Positions 46,695 through 55,327 of a DNA stretch of 64,000 bases are shown piece by piece. Both the position numbers and the translations under genes were made by a program. Below the pieces are notes generated by a model. It was not told the origin of the DNA. It worked only from the letters and a program-made list of their open reading frames with translations, and did no database searches. Within the stretch, counting starts at the first letter, position 1. The number at the start of each line of letters is the position of its first letter. The stretch covers positions 1,302,001-1,366,000 of the forward strand of contig NZ_CP042304.1 of the NCBI RefSeq assembly GCF_007859655.1. The letters run 5' to 3'. Source of the DNA: Devosia ginsengisoli (GTDB taxonomy: Bacteria; Pseudomonadota; Alphaproteobacteria; Rhizobiales; Devosiaceae).

Positions 46695-46721
46695 GTCACC
46701 CCGGCCTTGAGCCGGGATGAC
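46695..46721. repeat. Short palindromic repeat related to family D
   Basis: GTCACCCCGGC-CTTGA-GCCGGGATGAC hairpin in the gap between the binding protein and cysT. It may lower downstream expression relative to the binding protein. Confidence 0.7.
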
Positions 46722-46791
46722 ACCGTGGTTTTGGATAGATCTGAACCAGACATCGGCGGGCAGCGATGTCCGCCCATTCCCGTGAGATAAT

Positions 46792-47628
46792 ATGGCGCAG
46801 AAACGCAGCAAGCATCTATTGCCCGGCTTCGGGCTGACGCTTGGCGTCTCCATGCTCTACCTGACCATCATTATCGTGCTGCCGCTGCTGGCCATGCTGC
46901 TCAAGCTGGGCGGCATGGGCTGGGAGGATTTCTGGCGCATCGTCGCCTCCAACCGTTCGCTGGCCGCCTATCGCATCACCTTCACCTCGGCACTGGTCGC
47001 CACCGTGTTCAACGGCGCCTTCGGCCTGCTGCTCGCCTGGGTGCTGACGCGCTACAGCTTTCCCGGCAAGCGCATGCTCGACGCGCTGGTCGACCTGCCT
47101 TTCGCACTGCCCACCGCCGTGGCGGGCCTGGTACTGGTGACGCTGTTCGCCAATACCGGCTGGTATGGCCAGTTTCTTGAGCCCAACGGGTTCAAGGTCA
47201 ATTACACGCAGGCCGGCATCATCGTGGCCATGACCTTCACCTCCATCCCCTTCGTGGTGCGCACCGTGCAGCCGGTGCTGGAGGAATTGCAGACCGATCT
47301 CGAAGAGGTGGCGCGCACGCTGGGGGCCACGCGCTGGCAAATCTTCGCCCGCGTGATCTGGCCCACCATCCTGCCCGCCTTCATGGCCGGATGCGTGCTG
47401 TCCTTCGCCCGCTCGCTGGGCGAATTTGGCGCCGTGGTGTTCATTGCCGGCAACCTGCCCGGCCTCACCGAAATCGTCTCGCTGCTGATCTTCATCCGGC
47501 TCGACGAATATAACTATGAAGGCGCGGCCGCTCTGGCCTTCGTGCTGCTGCTCGCCGCCTTCCTGACGCTGTTACTGACCAATGCGCTGCAGGCCTGGCA
47601 AGTGCGCTATGCGGAGCGGAGCCGATGA
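46792..47628 (+). CDS. cysT: Sulfate ABC transporter permease CysT
   Basis: 278 residues, six hydrophobic helices, and the ABC-permease EAA loop (EEVARTLGATRWQIFARVIW). Starts MAQKRSKHLLPGFGLTLGVS. It forms the inner-membrane channel with CysW. A family-C repeat separates it from cysW. Confidence 0.92.
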   Translation: MAQKRSKHLLPGFGLTLGVSMLYLTIIIVLPLLAMLLKLGGMGWEDFWRIVASNRSLAAYRITFTSALVATVFNGAFGLLLAWVLTRYSFPGKRMLDALVDLPFALPTAVAGLVLVTLFANTGWYGQFLEPNGFKVNYTQAGIIVAMTFTSIPFVVRTVQPVLEELQTDLEEVARTLGATRWQIFARVIWPTILPAFMAGCVLSFARSLGEFGAVVFIAGNLPGLTEIVSLLIFIRLDEYNYEGAAALAFVLLLAAFLTLLLTNALQAWQVRYAERSR

Positions 47629-47647
47629 TGGTGTGGTTCGTTGAAGT

Positions 47648-47775
47648 ACCCCCACCCTCATTCCCTCCCCACAAGGGGGAGGGAGGCGATGGGGCATATA
47701 TCCGTGGCACAGTGCAGCCGCCAATACCGGCCAGGCTTCCCTCCCCCTTGTGGGGAGGAAATGAGGGTGGGGGTA
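47648..47775. repeat. Dispersed palindromic repeat, family C, copy 2, inside the sulfate operon
   Basis: Arms CCCCACCCTCATTCCCTCCC and GGGGAGGAAATGAGGGTGGG. It occupies almost the whole 154-base gap between cysT and cysW, which in most operons nearly touch. Its G-rich right end lies just before the cysW ATG and may double as the ribosome site. Confidence 0.88.
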
Positions 47776-47782
47776 TGTCGGC

Positions 47783-48601
47783 ATGACCACAAAAGCAGCC
47801 CAACGCTCCACCGGCGAAATCGCGTTGATCGCCCTCGCCTTCGTGTTTTCGGCCCTGCTCCTGCTGGTGCCGCTGGCGCTGATCTTCAGCTTCGCGCTGC
47901 GTGAGGGGCTGGGCGTCTATCTGGCCAATATCGCCGAGCCGACGACGCTGCATTCGATCGGGCTGACGGTGCTGACCGCCGTCGTGGTGGTGCCGATCAA
48001 TATCGTCATCGGTGTCTGTGTCGCCTGGCTGGTCGGCCGGTTCAACTTCCGCGGCCGGCAATTGCTGATCACCGTGATCGAGCTGCCCGCTGCCGTCAGC
48101 CCCATCGTGGCGGGCACGGTGTATCTGTTCCTCTATGGCGGCCAGGGACTGCTCGGGCCGGTGCTGCAGGGCGCCGGCATCCAGTTGATGTTCACGGTCA
48201 CCGCCATCATCCTGGTGAGCCTTTTCGTCACGGCGCCCTTTGTAGCCCGCGAACTGATCCCGCTGATGCAGCAACAGGGTTCCGAGGACGAGGAAGCGGC
48301 GCTCTCGCTCGGCGCCAGTGGCTGGCAGATGTTCTGGTTCGTCACCCTGCCCAATATTCGCTGGGCCATTCTCTATGGCGCCATCCTGACCAATGCCCGC
48401 GTCATGGGCGAATTTGGGGCGGTTTCGGTGGTGTCCGGCTCCATTCGCGGCCAGACCAATACCCTGCCCTTGCAGATCAGCCAGTTGTTCAACGACTTCA
48501 ACGTCACCGGCGCCTTTGCGGCGTCTTCGACACTGGCGCTGATGGCCGTGCTGACGCTGGTGCTCAAATCCATGCTCGAGGCCAAGGGCGGCTGGCGCTG
48601 A
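47783..48601 (+). CDS. cysW: Sulfate ABC transporter permease CysW
   Basis: 272 residues, six hydrophobic helices and the EAA loop (DEEAALSLGASGWQMFWFVT). It pairs with CysT. The cysA ATPase gene that normally follows is absent; the next gene is an SLC13-type permease on the same strand. Confidence 0.92.
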   Translation: MTTKAAQRSTGEIALIALAFVFSALLLLVPLALIFSFALREGLGVYLANIAEPTTLHSIGLTVLTAVVVVPINIVIGVCVAWLVGRFNFRGRQLLITVIELPAAVSPIVAGTVYLFLYGGQGLLGPVLQGAGIQLMFTVTAIILVSLFVTAPFVARELIPLMQQQGSEDEEAALSLGASGWQMFWFVTLPNIRWAILYGAILTNARVMGEFGAVSVVSGSIRGQTNTLPLQISQLFNDFNVTGAFAASSTLALMAVLTLVLKSMLEAKGGWR

Positions 48602-48717
48602 CCGCAATGCTTGCGGCACGGCAAGGCGCTTGTGATCGCCAAGCGACGATTTTGCCTCTTGTCTGGCGGGACGGCATGGGTTGAGTTAGGGCGAACGCAG
48701 GCGACGATGGAGCTGCA

Positions 48718-50487
48718 ATGACCCTTCCGCAAGCGCTTGCCTTCCTCATCATCGCCGGCATGGTCGTCGCCTTCGTCTGGGGACGCTGGCGCTACGATGT
48801 GGTGGCGGTTGGTGCCCTGCTCATTGCCATGGCGCTGGGGGTCGTCTCGCCCGCCGCGGCCTTCGAGGGCTTTTCCGACGATATCGTCATCATCGTGGGC
48901 AGCGCGCTGGTGGTGAGTGCTGCGGTATCCCGCTCCGGCATCATGGAAATCGTGGTGCGGCGCTTCGCCCCCAATATCAGCACGCCACGGGCGCAACTGA
49001 TCCTGCTGGTGGCGGTCGTGACCTTGCTCAGCGCCTTCGTCAAGAATATCGGCGCGCTGGCGATCATGATGCCCATCGCCTTCCAGATGGCGCGGCGGTC
49101 CGGCGTGTCGCCCTCGATGTTCCTCATGCCGATGTCATTTGGCGCCCTGCTGGGCGGCCTGATGACCCAGATCGGCACCTCGCCCAACATCATCGTCTCC
49201 CGCGTCCGCCAGGACATGACGGGCGTGGCCTTCAACATGTTCGACTATACCCCGGTCGGGCTGGCCTTGGCCGTTGTCGGCATCCTCTACCTGGCCGTCT
49301 GCTATCGGCTGCTGCCCGAGCGCAAGCGCGAAACCGGTGGGCTCGACAGCGCCATCGACATCAAGAACTACACGACGGAAGCCCGCGCCACCGACGATTC
49401 CCCCGCTATCGGCAACACCGTTTCCGAAGTGCAGGCTCTGGCCGACGGGCGCGCGATGATCACGCGGATCCTGGGCGCCAACGGGCATTCGCGCACGCCC
49501 CTGCCCGACGCCAAGCTGCGGGCGGGCGACATCCTGATGATCTCGGGCGAACCCGAAGCGCTCGACCGCATGGTGTCGCAGGCCGGACTGGTCTTTTCCG
49601 AGCGCCGCGGCGCCGCGACGCGGGACGCCGCCGATTTCGGCATCATCGAAGCCGTGATCGGGGAAGCCTCGGGCCTGATCGGCGCCACCGCGCAGGAGCT
49701 GACCCTGTTCGACCGCACCGGGCTCAACCTGCTGGCCATCAGCCGCCGCGAACAACGCTTCACCGAGCGGCTGGGGCAAATTCGCTTCCAGAATGGTGAC
49801 GTGATCCTGCTGCAGGGCCATATCAAGCGCCTGCCCGAACTGCTGCGCGAATGGGACTGCCTGCCGCTGGTCGAGCGCGGACTGCGCCTGGGCAGCGTGC
49901 GCAATTCCATCCTGCCGCTCATCATCTTGCTGATCGCCATGGCGGCCACGGCCATCGGCCTGGTCCCGGTGGCGCCGGCTTTCTTCGCGGCGGCCGTCGC
50001 CATGGTGCTGACCCGCAGCCTGCCGATCCGCGACGTCTATGGGCATCTCGACGCGCCCATCCTGGTAATGCTCGCCTGCCTGATCCCGGTATCGGACTCA
50101 CTACGAACCACTGGCGGCACCGACCTCATCGCCAATTTCCTCTCCATGACCGCGGCGACGCTGCCCGGCTGGGGCGCGCTGGCGCTGATCATGGTCGCGG
50201 CCATGGCGGTGACGCCGTTCCTCAACAATGCCGCCACCGTGCTGGTCATGGCGCCCATCGCCGCTACTTTCGCCACCGATCTGGGCTATGCGCCCGAAGC
50301 CTTCCTCCTGGCCGTGGCCATCGGGGCGGGCTGCGATTTCCTCACGCCCATCGGGCATCAATGCAATACGCTGGTCATGGGACCGGGCGGCTACAAGTTT
50401 GGCGACTATTGGCGATTGGGGGCACCGCTTTCGATCCTGGTCGTCCTCGTCGCCGTCCCCATGCTCATGCTGGTCTGGCCGTTCTAG
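48718..50487 (+). CDS. SLC13/ArsB-type permease with two TrkA-C (RCK_C) domains
   Basis: 589 residues. The N-terminal half has the ion-transporter signature FVKNIGALAIMMPIAFQMAR and SFGALLGGLMTQIGTSPNII. Two cytoplasmic RCK_C domains lie in the middle (about residues 215-385; LPDAKLRAGDILMISGEPEA, QIRFQNGDVILLQGHIKRLP). A second membrane half ends with AVAIGAGCDFLTPIGHQCN. Similar proteins carry sulfate, carboxylates or other anions. Its place after cysTW suggests sulfate, by inference only. Confidence 0.87.
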   Translation: MTLPQALAFLIIAGMVVAFVWGRWRYDVVAVGALLIAMALGVVSPAAAFEGFSDDIVIIVGSALVVSAAVSRSGIMEIVVRRFAPNISTPRAQLILLVAVVTLLSAFVKNIGALAIMMPIAFQMARRSGVSPSMFLMPMSFGALLGGLMTQIGTSPNIIVSRVRQDMTGVAFNMFDYTPVGLALAVVGILYLAVCYRLLPERKRETGGLDSAIDIKNYTTEARATDDSPAIGNTVSEVQALADGRAMITRILGANGHSRTPLPDAKLRAGDILMISGEPEALDRMVSQAGLVFSERRGAATRDAADFGIIEAVIGEASGLIGATAQELTLFDRTGLNLLAISRREQRFTERLGQIRFQNGDVILLQGHIKRLPELLREWDCLPLVERGLRLGSVRNSILPLIILLIAMAATAIGLVPVAPAFFAAAVAMVLTRSLPIRDVYGHLDAPILVMLACLIPVSDSLRTTGGTDLIANFLSMTAATLPGWGALALIMVAAMAVTPFLNNAATVLVMAPIAATFATDLGYAPEAFLLAVAIGAGCDFLTPIGHQCNTLVMGPGGYKFGDYWRLGAPLSILVVLVAVPMLMLVWPF

Positions 50488-50489
50488 CA

Positions 50490-51338
50490 ATGCACACAGT
50501 TCATTCCATTCCCCTGCCCGGCCGCGCGCCGCTGCTGCTCGGCGCAAAGCCCGTCATCATGGGCATTCTCAATGTCACGCCGGACAGCTTTTCCGATGGC
50601 GGCCAGCATGACCGGCTGGCCAGCGCTGTCGCCCATGCGCGGCAAATGCTGGCCGAAGGCGCCGATATCATCGATATCGGCGGGGAAAGCACCCGGCCCG
50701 GCGCCGCGCCGGTCGGCGTGCAGGAGGAGCTGGACCGCGTCATGCCCGTCATCGACGCGCTGGTGGCCGAGGGCATCACCGCGCCGATTTCCATCGACAC
50801 CTACAAGCCGCTGGTCGCCGACCAGGCCATCCAGGCAGGTGCCAGCATCATCAACGATGTGCATGGCCTGCAGGGCGCGCCCGAAATGGCCGAGGTGGCG
50901 GCCTTGCACGACGTGCCTGTGATCGTCATGCATTGGGACAAGGCCCGCGACCCCGGCGCCCCGCTTCCGGGCGCGGTCGCGAACTATCTGGCACGCAGTA
51001 TAGCGATTGCCGAACAGGCGGGGATAGGCCGCGACCGCATCATCCTCGATCCGGGCTTCGGCTTCGCCAAGTCCTTGGCCGACAATTACGAACTGCTCGA
51101 CAAGCTGGGCGAGTTGGGAGCACTCGGCCTGCCGCTGCTGGTCGGGACCTCGCGTAAATCCATGATCGGCAAGCTGCTGGGCAACCAGCCCGAGGAGCGG
51201 CTGGCCGGCACTATCGCCACCAATGTGCTGGGCTATCGCAATGGCGGCCATATTTTCCGCGTGCACGATGTCCGCGCTGCCAGCGACGCCCTTCGCGTGG
51301 CGCAGGCAGTGCTATATGGTCCGCCCGCGGGCCTATAG
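50490..51338 (+). CDS. folP: Dihydropteroate synthase
   Basis: 282 residues with both DHPS signatures (GILNVTPDSFSDGG and DIIDIGGESTRPGAAPV) plus SIDTYKPLVADQAIQAGASI and VGTSRKSMIGKLLG. It joins p-aminobenzoate to the pterin pyrophosphate, the sulfonamide-sensitive step of folate synthesis. It starts two bases after the SLC13-type gene stop and heads folP-folB-folK. Confidence 0.96.
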   Translation: MHTVHSIPLPGRAPLLLGAKPVIMGILNVTPDSFSDGGQHDRLASAVAHARQMLAEGADIIDIGGESTRPGAAPVGVQEELDRVMPVIDALVAEGITAPISIDTYKPLVADQAIQAGASIINDVHGLQGAPEMAEVAALHDVPVIVMHWDKARDPGAPLPGAVANYLARSIAIAEQAGIGRDRIILDPGFGFAKSLADNYELLDKLGELGALGLPLLVGTSRKSMIGKLLGNQPEERLAGTIATNVLGYRNGGHIFRVHDVRAASDALRVAQAVLYGPPAGL

Positions 51339-51365
51339 GCTCCGCCCGAAACCTTGGGGTAGCAA

Positions 51366-51752
51366 ATGGCTGACAGCTTCACGGGCGACCGCATCATCCT
51401 GAAAGACCTGGGCTTTTACGGCTATCACGGCGTCTTCGCCGAGGAAGAACGGCTCGGCCAGCGATTCTTCATCGACCTCGAAATCGGCCTCGACCTGTCC
51501 ATGCCGGCTAGAACCGACCGGCTCAGCACCGGCACGTCCTATGGCGATGTCTATGATGTGGTGAAGCAGACATTCGAGGGCGAGCGCACCAAGCTGCTGG
51601 AAGCCCTCGGGCAGAACATTGTCGATGCGCTGTTCATGGCCTTCCCGACCGTCGACTGGGTGATCATCCGCATTCGCAAGCCGGAAGCGCCGATTGCCAT
51701 GGTGCGCGGCGAAGCGGCCGTGGAGCTGCATCGGCAGCGGAACAGCCCATGA
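51366..51752 (+). CDS. folB: Dihydroneopterin aldolase
   Basis: 128 residues: LKDLGFYGYHGVFAEEERLG, RFFIDLEIGLDL, TSYGDVYDVVKQTFEG and IRIRKPEAPI, the FolB pattern with the catalytic glutamate and lysine regions. It makes 6-hydroxymethyl-dihydropterin. Its stop overlaps the folK start (ATGA). Confidence 0.94.
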   Translation: MADSFTGDRIILKDLGFYGYHGVFAEEERLGQRFFIDLEIGLDLSMPARTDRLSTGTSYGDVYDVVKQTFEGERTKLLEALGQNIVDALFMAFPTVDWVIIRIRKPEAPIAMVRGEAAVELHRQRNSP

Positions 51753-52192
51753 CCTCAAAGGCCTGGCTGAGCCTCGGGGCCAATCTGGGTGACCCGCCGG
51801 CCCAGCTTGCCGAGGCGATCCGGCGCATCCACGCGCATCCGGCCATCAGCGTCATCAGACAATCGTCAGTGCTGGCCACCAAGCCCTGGGGCAAGACCGA
51901 CCAGCCCGACTTCGCCAATCAGGCGGTGGAGCTGGAGACCAGCCTGGATCCCATGGAATTGCTGGATGTCATTCTCGGCATCGAGCTGGATATGGGGCGG
52001 GTGCGCGAGGAAATCTGGGGCCCACGGGTGATCGATATCGACATCATCGCCTATGAACGGCTGGTGATGCAGACACCGCGCCTGACCCTGCCGCATCCTT
52101 ACGCGCATGAGCGCGATTTCGTGCTCGATCCGCTGCGGGAGATCGATCCGGATGTGGTGGAGTGGCTGCTGGAGCGCGCCAAGGCCAAATAG
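51749..52192 (+). CDS. folK: 2-amino-4-hydroxy-6-hydroxymethyldihydropteridine pyrophosphokinase
   Basis: 147 residues: SLGANLGDPPAQLAEAIRRI, the conserved ATKPWGKTDQPDFANQAVEL, and GPRVIDIDIIAYE with the metal-binding aspartates. It pyrophosphorylates hydroxymethyldihydropterin for FolP. It overlaps folB by four bases and ends the fol operon. Confidence 0.95.
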   Translation: MTSKAWLSLGANLGDPPAQLAEAIRRIHAHPAISVIRQSSVLATKPWGKTDQPDFANQAVELETSLDPMELLDVILGIELDMGRVREEIWGPRVIDIDIIAYERLVMQTPRLTLPHPYAHERDFVLDPLREIDPDVVEWLLERAKAK

Positions 52193-52195
52193 CCC

Positions 52196-52293
52196 AGTAG
52201 CCCTCACGGTGAGCTTGTCGAACCACGAGGTCGGGAGAGTGGAGTTATCGTGCCACGCCCTCGTGGTTCGACAGGCTCACCATGAGGGCTACT
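52196..52293. repeat. Dispersed palindromic repeat, family A, copy 5 (shorter)
   Basis: AGTAGCCCTCACGGTGAGCT at the left and CTCACCATGAGGGCTACTG at the right, with CGTGCCACGCCCTCGTGGTT between. It lies between the convergent folK and ATP12 genes and overlaps the ATP12 stop by a few bases. Confidence 0.88.
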
Positions 52294-53068
52294 GCCGAAA
52301 CGCGTCCAGTACGGCCACCGCCGTATCGAATTCCACCCGGCGTCTTGCCCGCCGGTCGACGGCTTCCTCGTCCTGGCCCCATTGGGAAATCTGGTAATCC
52401 TCGTCGACATGGGCGGCCTTCCACACCTGATCGGGTGAAAAGAGCTTGTTCCACAGGCCGATGGCCAGAAGTCCTGAACCGGTCAGTCCGGTGATGGACA
52501 CCAGCGCCGTCATGGTCAGCAGGTTTTCGTTGGTCAGCGATTCCGCCAGCCGGTCGAGCGTCGCCTTGGGCTGGGACTGGTGGATGATGCCCATTGTGGG
52601 CTGGAAGCTGACGCCGAAATGCCGGGCCAGCGCCGTCAGCGCATTGTCCCAGGCCAGCTCCTGCTCGGATATCAGTTCCTGCGGGCTTTCGGCGCGATAG
52701 AGCAGCAGGTCGCCACCGGCGAACTTGATGACTTCCTCGCGGAAAGCCGGGATCATCTCCTCACCGCTTTCCACCGCCGAATTGACCAGGCGCACCATGG
52801 GCATGGTGGCCGGATCGATGAACTCGCCCTGCCCGGCCCATTCCTCGGCCATGGCCGTGGCAATGGCGGCGGCGGGCACGATGACCGGCAGCTTCTTGCC
52901 CGGTGTGCGCGCCGGGCGGCCATCGAGGGTAACGACGAAGCCGCCATCGACCGGGCCGGCAGCCACATCCCTGTAGAAGCGCTTGGGCAGCTCGACCTTG
53001 TCGAGCTGCTGGGCGCGGCCATAGCCGTCGTTCAGGTGCTTCTGGATGTCGTCGAGCTGGTCGCGCAT
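52289..53068 (-). CDS. ATP12 family F1-ATPase assembly chaperone
   Basis: 259 residues with the ATP12 pattern: LPKRFYRDVAAGPVDGGFVV, LDGRPARTPGKKLPVIVP, AEEWAGQGEFIDPATMPMVR and FGVSFQPTMGI. In mitochondria ATP12 chaperones the F1 alpha subunit; the alphaproteobacterial form is presumed similar. Last gene of the degP-rarA-crcB-rluC-HAD block on the minus strand. Confidence 0.93.
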   Translation of the reverse strand: MRDQLDDIQKHLNDGYGRAQQLDKVELPKRFYRDVAAGPVDGGFVVTLDGRPARTPGKKLPVIVPAAAIATAMAEEWAGQGEFIDPATMPMVRLVNSAVESGEEMIPAFREEVIKFAGGDLLLYRAESPQELISEQELAWDNALTALARHFGVSFQPTMGIIHQSQPKATLDRLAESLTNENLLTMTALVSITGLTGSGLLAIGLWNKLFSPDQVWKAAHVDEDYQISQWGQDEEAVDRRARRRVEFDTAVAVLDAFRQ

Positions 53069-53073
53069 GGTTT

Positions 53074-53736
53074 TTAGTCCAGGAGTTGGGCGACCGCGCC
53101 GGCAAGCTGGTCGTAGCGGTCGATCATGGTGGAGGCGCCGGCAGCGATGAGCTCGCGCGGCTCGTGATAGCCCCAGGTGACGCCGATGGTCTTGCAGCCC
53201 GCCGCCACGCCCATTTCGATATCGAATGTGGTGTCGCCGATCATCACCGTTTCATCAGGGGCGGCGCCGGTCTCGCGCATGGCGGTTTCCAGCATGCCGG
53301 GATGCGGCTTGCTGGGATTGTGATCAGGGGTCTGCAGGGTGACGAAATGATCGGTCAGCGCGTGCAGCGCCAGGATGCGGTGCACGCCGGCCAGGCCCTT
53401 GCCGGTGGCAATGCCGAGCAGCGTATCGGGCCGGGCACGCAAGGCATTGAGGGCCTCGAGCGCGCCGGGAAACAGGCCCTCGCGATTGGCCTCTGTCACC
53501 AGCGAGGCGCGGTAATGCGCGCGGTAATCCTCGACCAGTTGGCCGATCAGCACCTCATCGTCGCTATGGGCCAGCCGGGCCATGGCCTGGGGCAGCGACA
53601 GGCCGATGACGCGGCGCGACTGGGCCGGGCTGGGCGCATCGAGCCCGCGACCGGCAAAGGTGGCGGCCATATGCTCCGAGATCAGCGCCTGCGTGTCTAT
53701 CAGCGTGCCATCCATGTCGAAGACGACGAGTTTCAT
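53074..53736 (-). CDS. HAD family hydrolase (phosphoglycolate-phosphatase-like)
   Basis: 220 residues. HAD motif I VVFDMDGTLIDTQ, motif II ATGKG, motif III KPHPGML and motif IV MIGDTTFDIEMGVAAGCKTI. A helical cap between motifs I and II marks subfamily IA. Substrate uncertain. Its start overlaps the rluC stop by four bases. Confidence 0.92.
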   Translation of the reverse strand: MKLVVFDMDGTLIDTQALISEHMAATFAGRGLDAPSPAQSRRVIGLSLPQAMARLAHSDDEVLIGQLVEDYRAHYRASLVTEANREGLFPGALEALNALRARPDTLLGIATGKGLAGVHRILALHALTDHFVTLQTPDHNPSKPHPGMLETAMRETGAAPDETVMIGDTTFDIEMGVAAGCKTIGVTWGYHEPRELIAAGASTMIDRYDQLAGAVAQLLD

Positions 53737-54719
53737 GCGCCATCCTCCGGATCGCCGCTGACATCGTAGCGATCGGGGTCGAAGCCAAGGGTCTCGAAGC
53801 TGGCGCGCATATGCGGCGGCAGCGGCGCCGAAATATCGAGGCGCTTGCCGTTGCGCAGTGGGATGGCAATGCGACGGGCATGCAGGTGCAGCCCTTCGGC
53901 CAGACCCGGCGCGCCCTGCCAGTTCTCGATGTTGAAATAACGCGGATCGCCGATGATGGGCGTGCCGAGCTGGGCCATGTGGACGCGAAGCTGGTGCGTG
54001 CGGCCGGTGACCGGCTTGAGCGTAACCCAGGCAAAGCGCCGGCTGGCCGTGTCGGTGGTCGAATAATAGCTCATCGAGTGCTGCGAGCCGGGCGTGCCGT
54101 TCTTGACCACGACCATCTGCTCGCCATCTTCAGTGCTCTGGCGGGCGAGGAAGCAGGAAATCTCGCCCTGCTGCGGATGCGGATTGCCGGCCACCACCGC
54201 CCAATAGATCTTGCGGGCCGAGCGCGAGCGGAACACCGTGCCGAAATGGCTGGCGGCCGCCTTGGTTTTGGCGACGACGAGGCAGCCGGAGGTGTCGCGG
54301 TCGAGCCGGTGGACCAGGCGCGGCGCTTCGCCCTTCTTGTTGGGCAGGTTCTTGAGCAGCCCGTCCATATGGCGCTTGGTGCCGCTGCCGCCCTGCACCG
54401 CCAGGCCATGCGGCTTGTTGAAGACATAGATATCGTCGTCCTCATAGAGGATCAGGTCGCGCAGGAACTGTGCATCGGCCTCGTTGAGCTTGACGGGCCT
54501 GACCACATCGGGATCGTCGATGGGCGGAATACGCACGGTCTGGCCGGCGGAAATGCGGGTGCTGGTGGTCACCTTGGCCTTGTCGACCTTGACCTCGCCA
54601 TTGCGGATCAGCTTCTGCAGCCGGCCGAAACCGAGCTGGGGGAAGTGATGGGCAAACCAGCGATCGAGACGCATCCCGTCTTCATCGCCATCCACCTGCC
54701 GCTGTTGAACGCCACTCAT
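53733..54719 (-). CDS. rluC: Ribosomal large subunit pseudouridine synthase of the RluC/RluD family
   Basis: 328 residues. An N-terminal S4 RNA-binding domain (MRLDRWFAHHFPQLGFGRLQKLI) and a catalytic domain with the aspartate motif PRLVHRLDRDTSGCLVV, then LKPVTGRTHQLRVHMAQLG. It converts uridines of 23S rRNA to pseudouridine. Start and stop overlap crcB and the HAD gene by four bases each. Confidence 0.92.
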   Translation of the reverse strand: MSGVQQRQVDGDEDGMRLDRWFAHHFPQLGFGRLQKLIRNGEVKVDKAKVTTSTRISAGQTVRIPPIDDPDVVRPVKLNEADAQFLRDLILYEDDDIYVFNKPHGLAVQGGSGTKRHMDGLLKNLPNKKGEAPRLVHRLDRDTSGCLVVAKTKAAASHFGTVFRSRSARKIYWAVVAGNPHPQQGEISCFLARQSTEDGEQMVVVKNGTPGSQHSMSYYSTTDTASRRFAWVTLKPVTGRTHQLRVHMAQLGTPIIGDPRYFNIENWQGAPGLAEGLHLHARRIAIPLRNGKRLDISAPLPPHMRASFETLGFDPDRYDVSGDPEDGA

Positions 54720-55096
54720 GCCACGCCTCGGGTCACCAAAAGGCCGAGATAAAGCCCAATGAGGCAGAGCACAACCGACAACAGCACATAGGAGATAGCC
54801 TGCACCATCTCGCCGCGCTCGATCAGCACGATGGCATCGAGCGAGAAGGAGGAGAAGGTGGTGAAACCGCCGAGAATGCCGACGGCAACGAACAGGTGCG
54901 CCTCGTTCTGCCAGGTGGGCAGCAGGCGGGCCATAAGGCCGACGAAGAGCCCCATGGCAAGGGAGCCGATGATGTTGATCAGCAACGTGGCCAGCGGGAA
55001 CGACATGGGCCAGAGCCGGCCGATGAGCACGGAAATGCCGTAGCGGGACATGGCGCCCAGCGCGCCACCGGCGCCGACGAGGAGGAAGGGGTACAT
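54716..55096 (-). CDS. crcB: Fluoride channel CrcB/Fluc
   Basis: 126 residues, four membrane helices: GAGGALGAMSRYGISVLIGR, LATLLINIIGSLAMGLFVGL and the Fluc signature GILGGFTTFSSFSLDAI. It exports fluoride. No fluoride riboswitch is apparent upstream; the 230-base gap there is occupied by a family-B repeat. Confidence 0.95.
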   Translation of the reverse strand: MYPFLLVGAGGALGAMSRYGISVLIGRLWPMSFPLATLLINIIGSLAMGLFVGLMARLLPTWQNEAHLFVAVGILGGFTTFSSFSLDAIVLIERGEMVQAISYVLLSVVLCLIGLYLGLLVTRGVA

Positions 55097-55142
55097 AGAG
55101 CTGCTTTACCTCATCTGGTCAGGGTTGACGATCTGGCACCGA

Positions 55143-55300
55143 GTTCCTTCTCCCCTTGTGGGAGAAGGTGCCCGAAGGGCGGATGAGGGGGCACAGTACT
55201 ATCCGCCATCATTGAAGCATGAGTGAGTGCAGAACCCCTCGCCCGATTTTTCCGGCTGAACGCCGCAAAAATCACCCTCTCCCACAAGGGGCGAGGGGTA
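55143..55300. repeat. Dispersed palindromic repeat, family B, copy 2
   Basis: TCCCCTTGTGGGAGAAGGTG at the left and CTCTCCCACAAGGGGCGAGG at the right, with the same GGGCGGATGAGGGGGC core as copy 1. It fills the rarA-crcB gap. Confidence 0.85.
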
Positions 55301-55327
55301 GCGCCACTCTTGTGGCCGGATCGTGCA

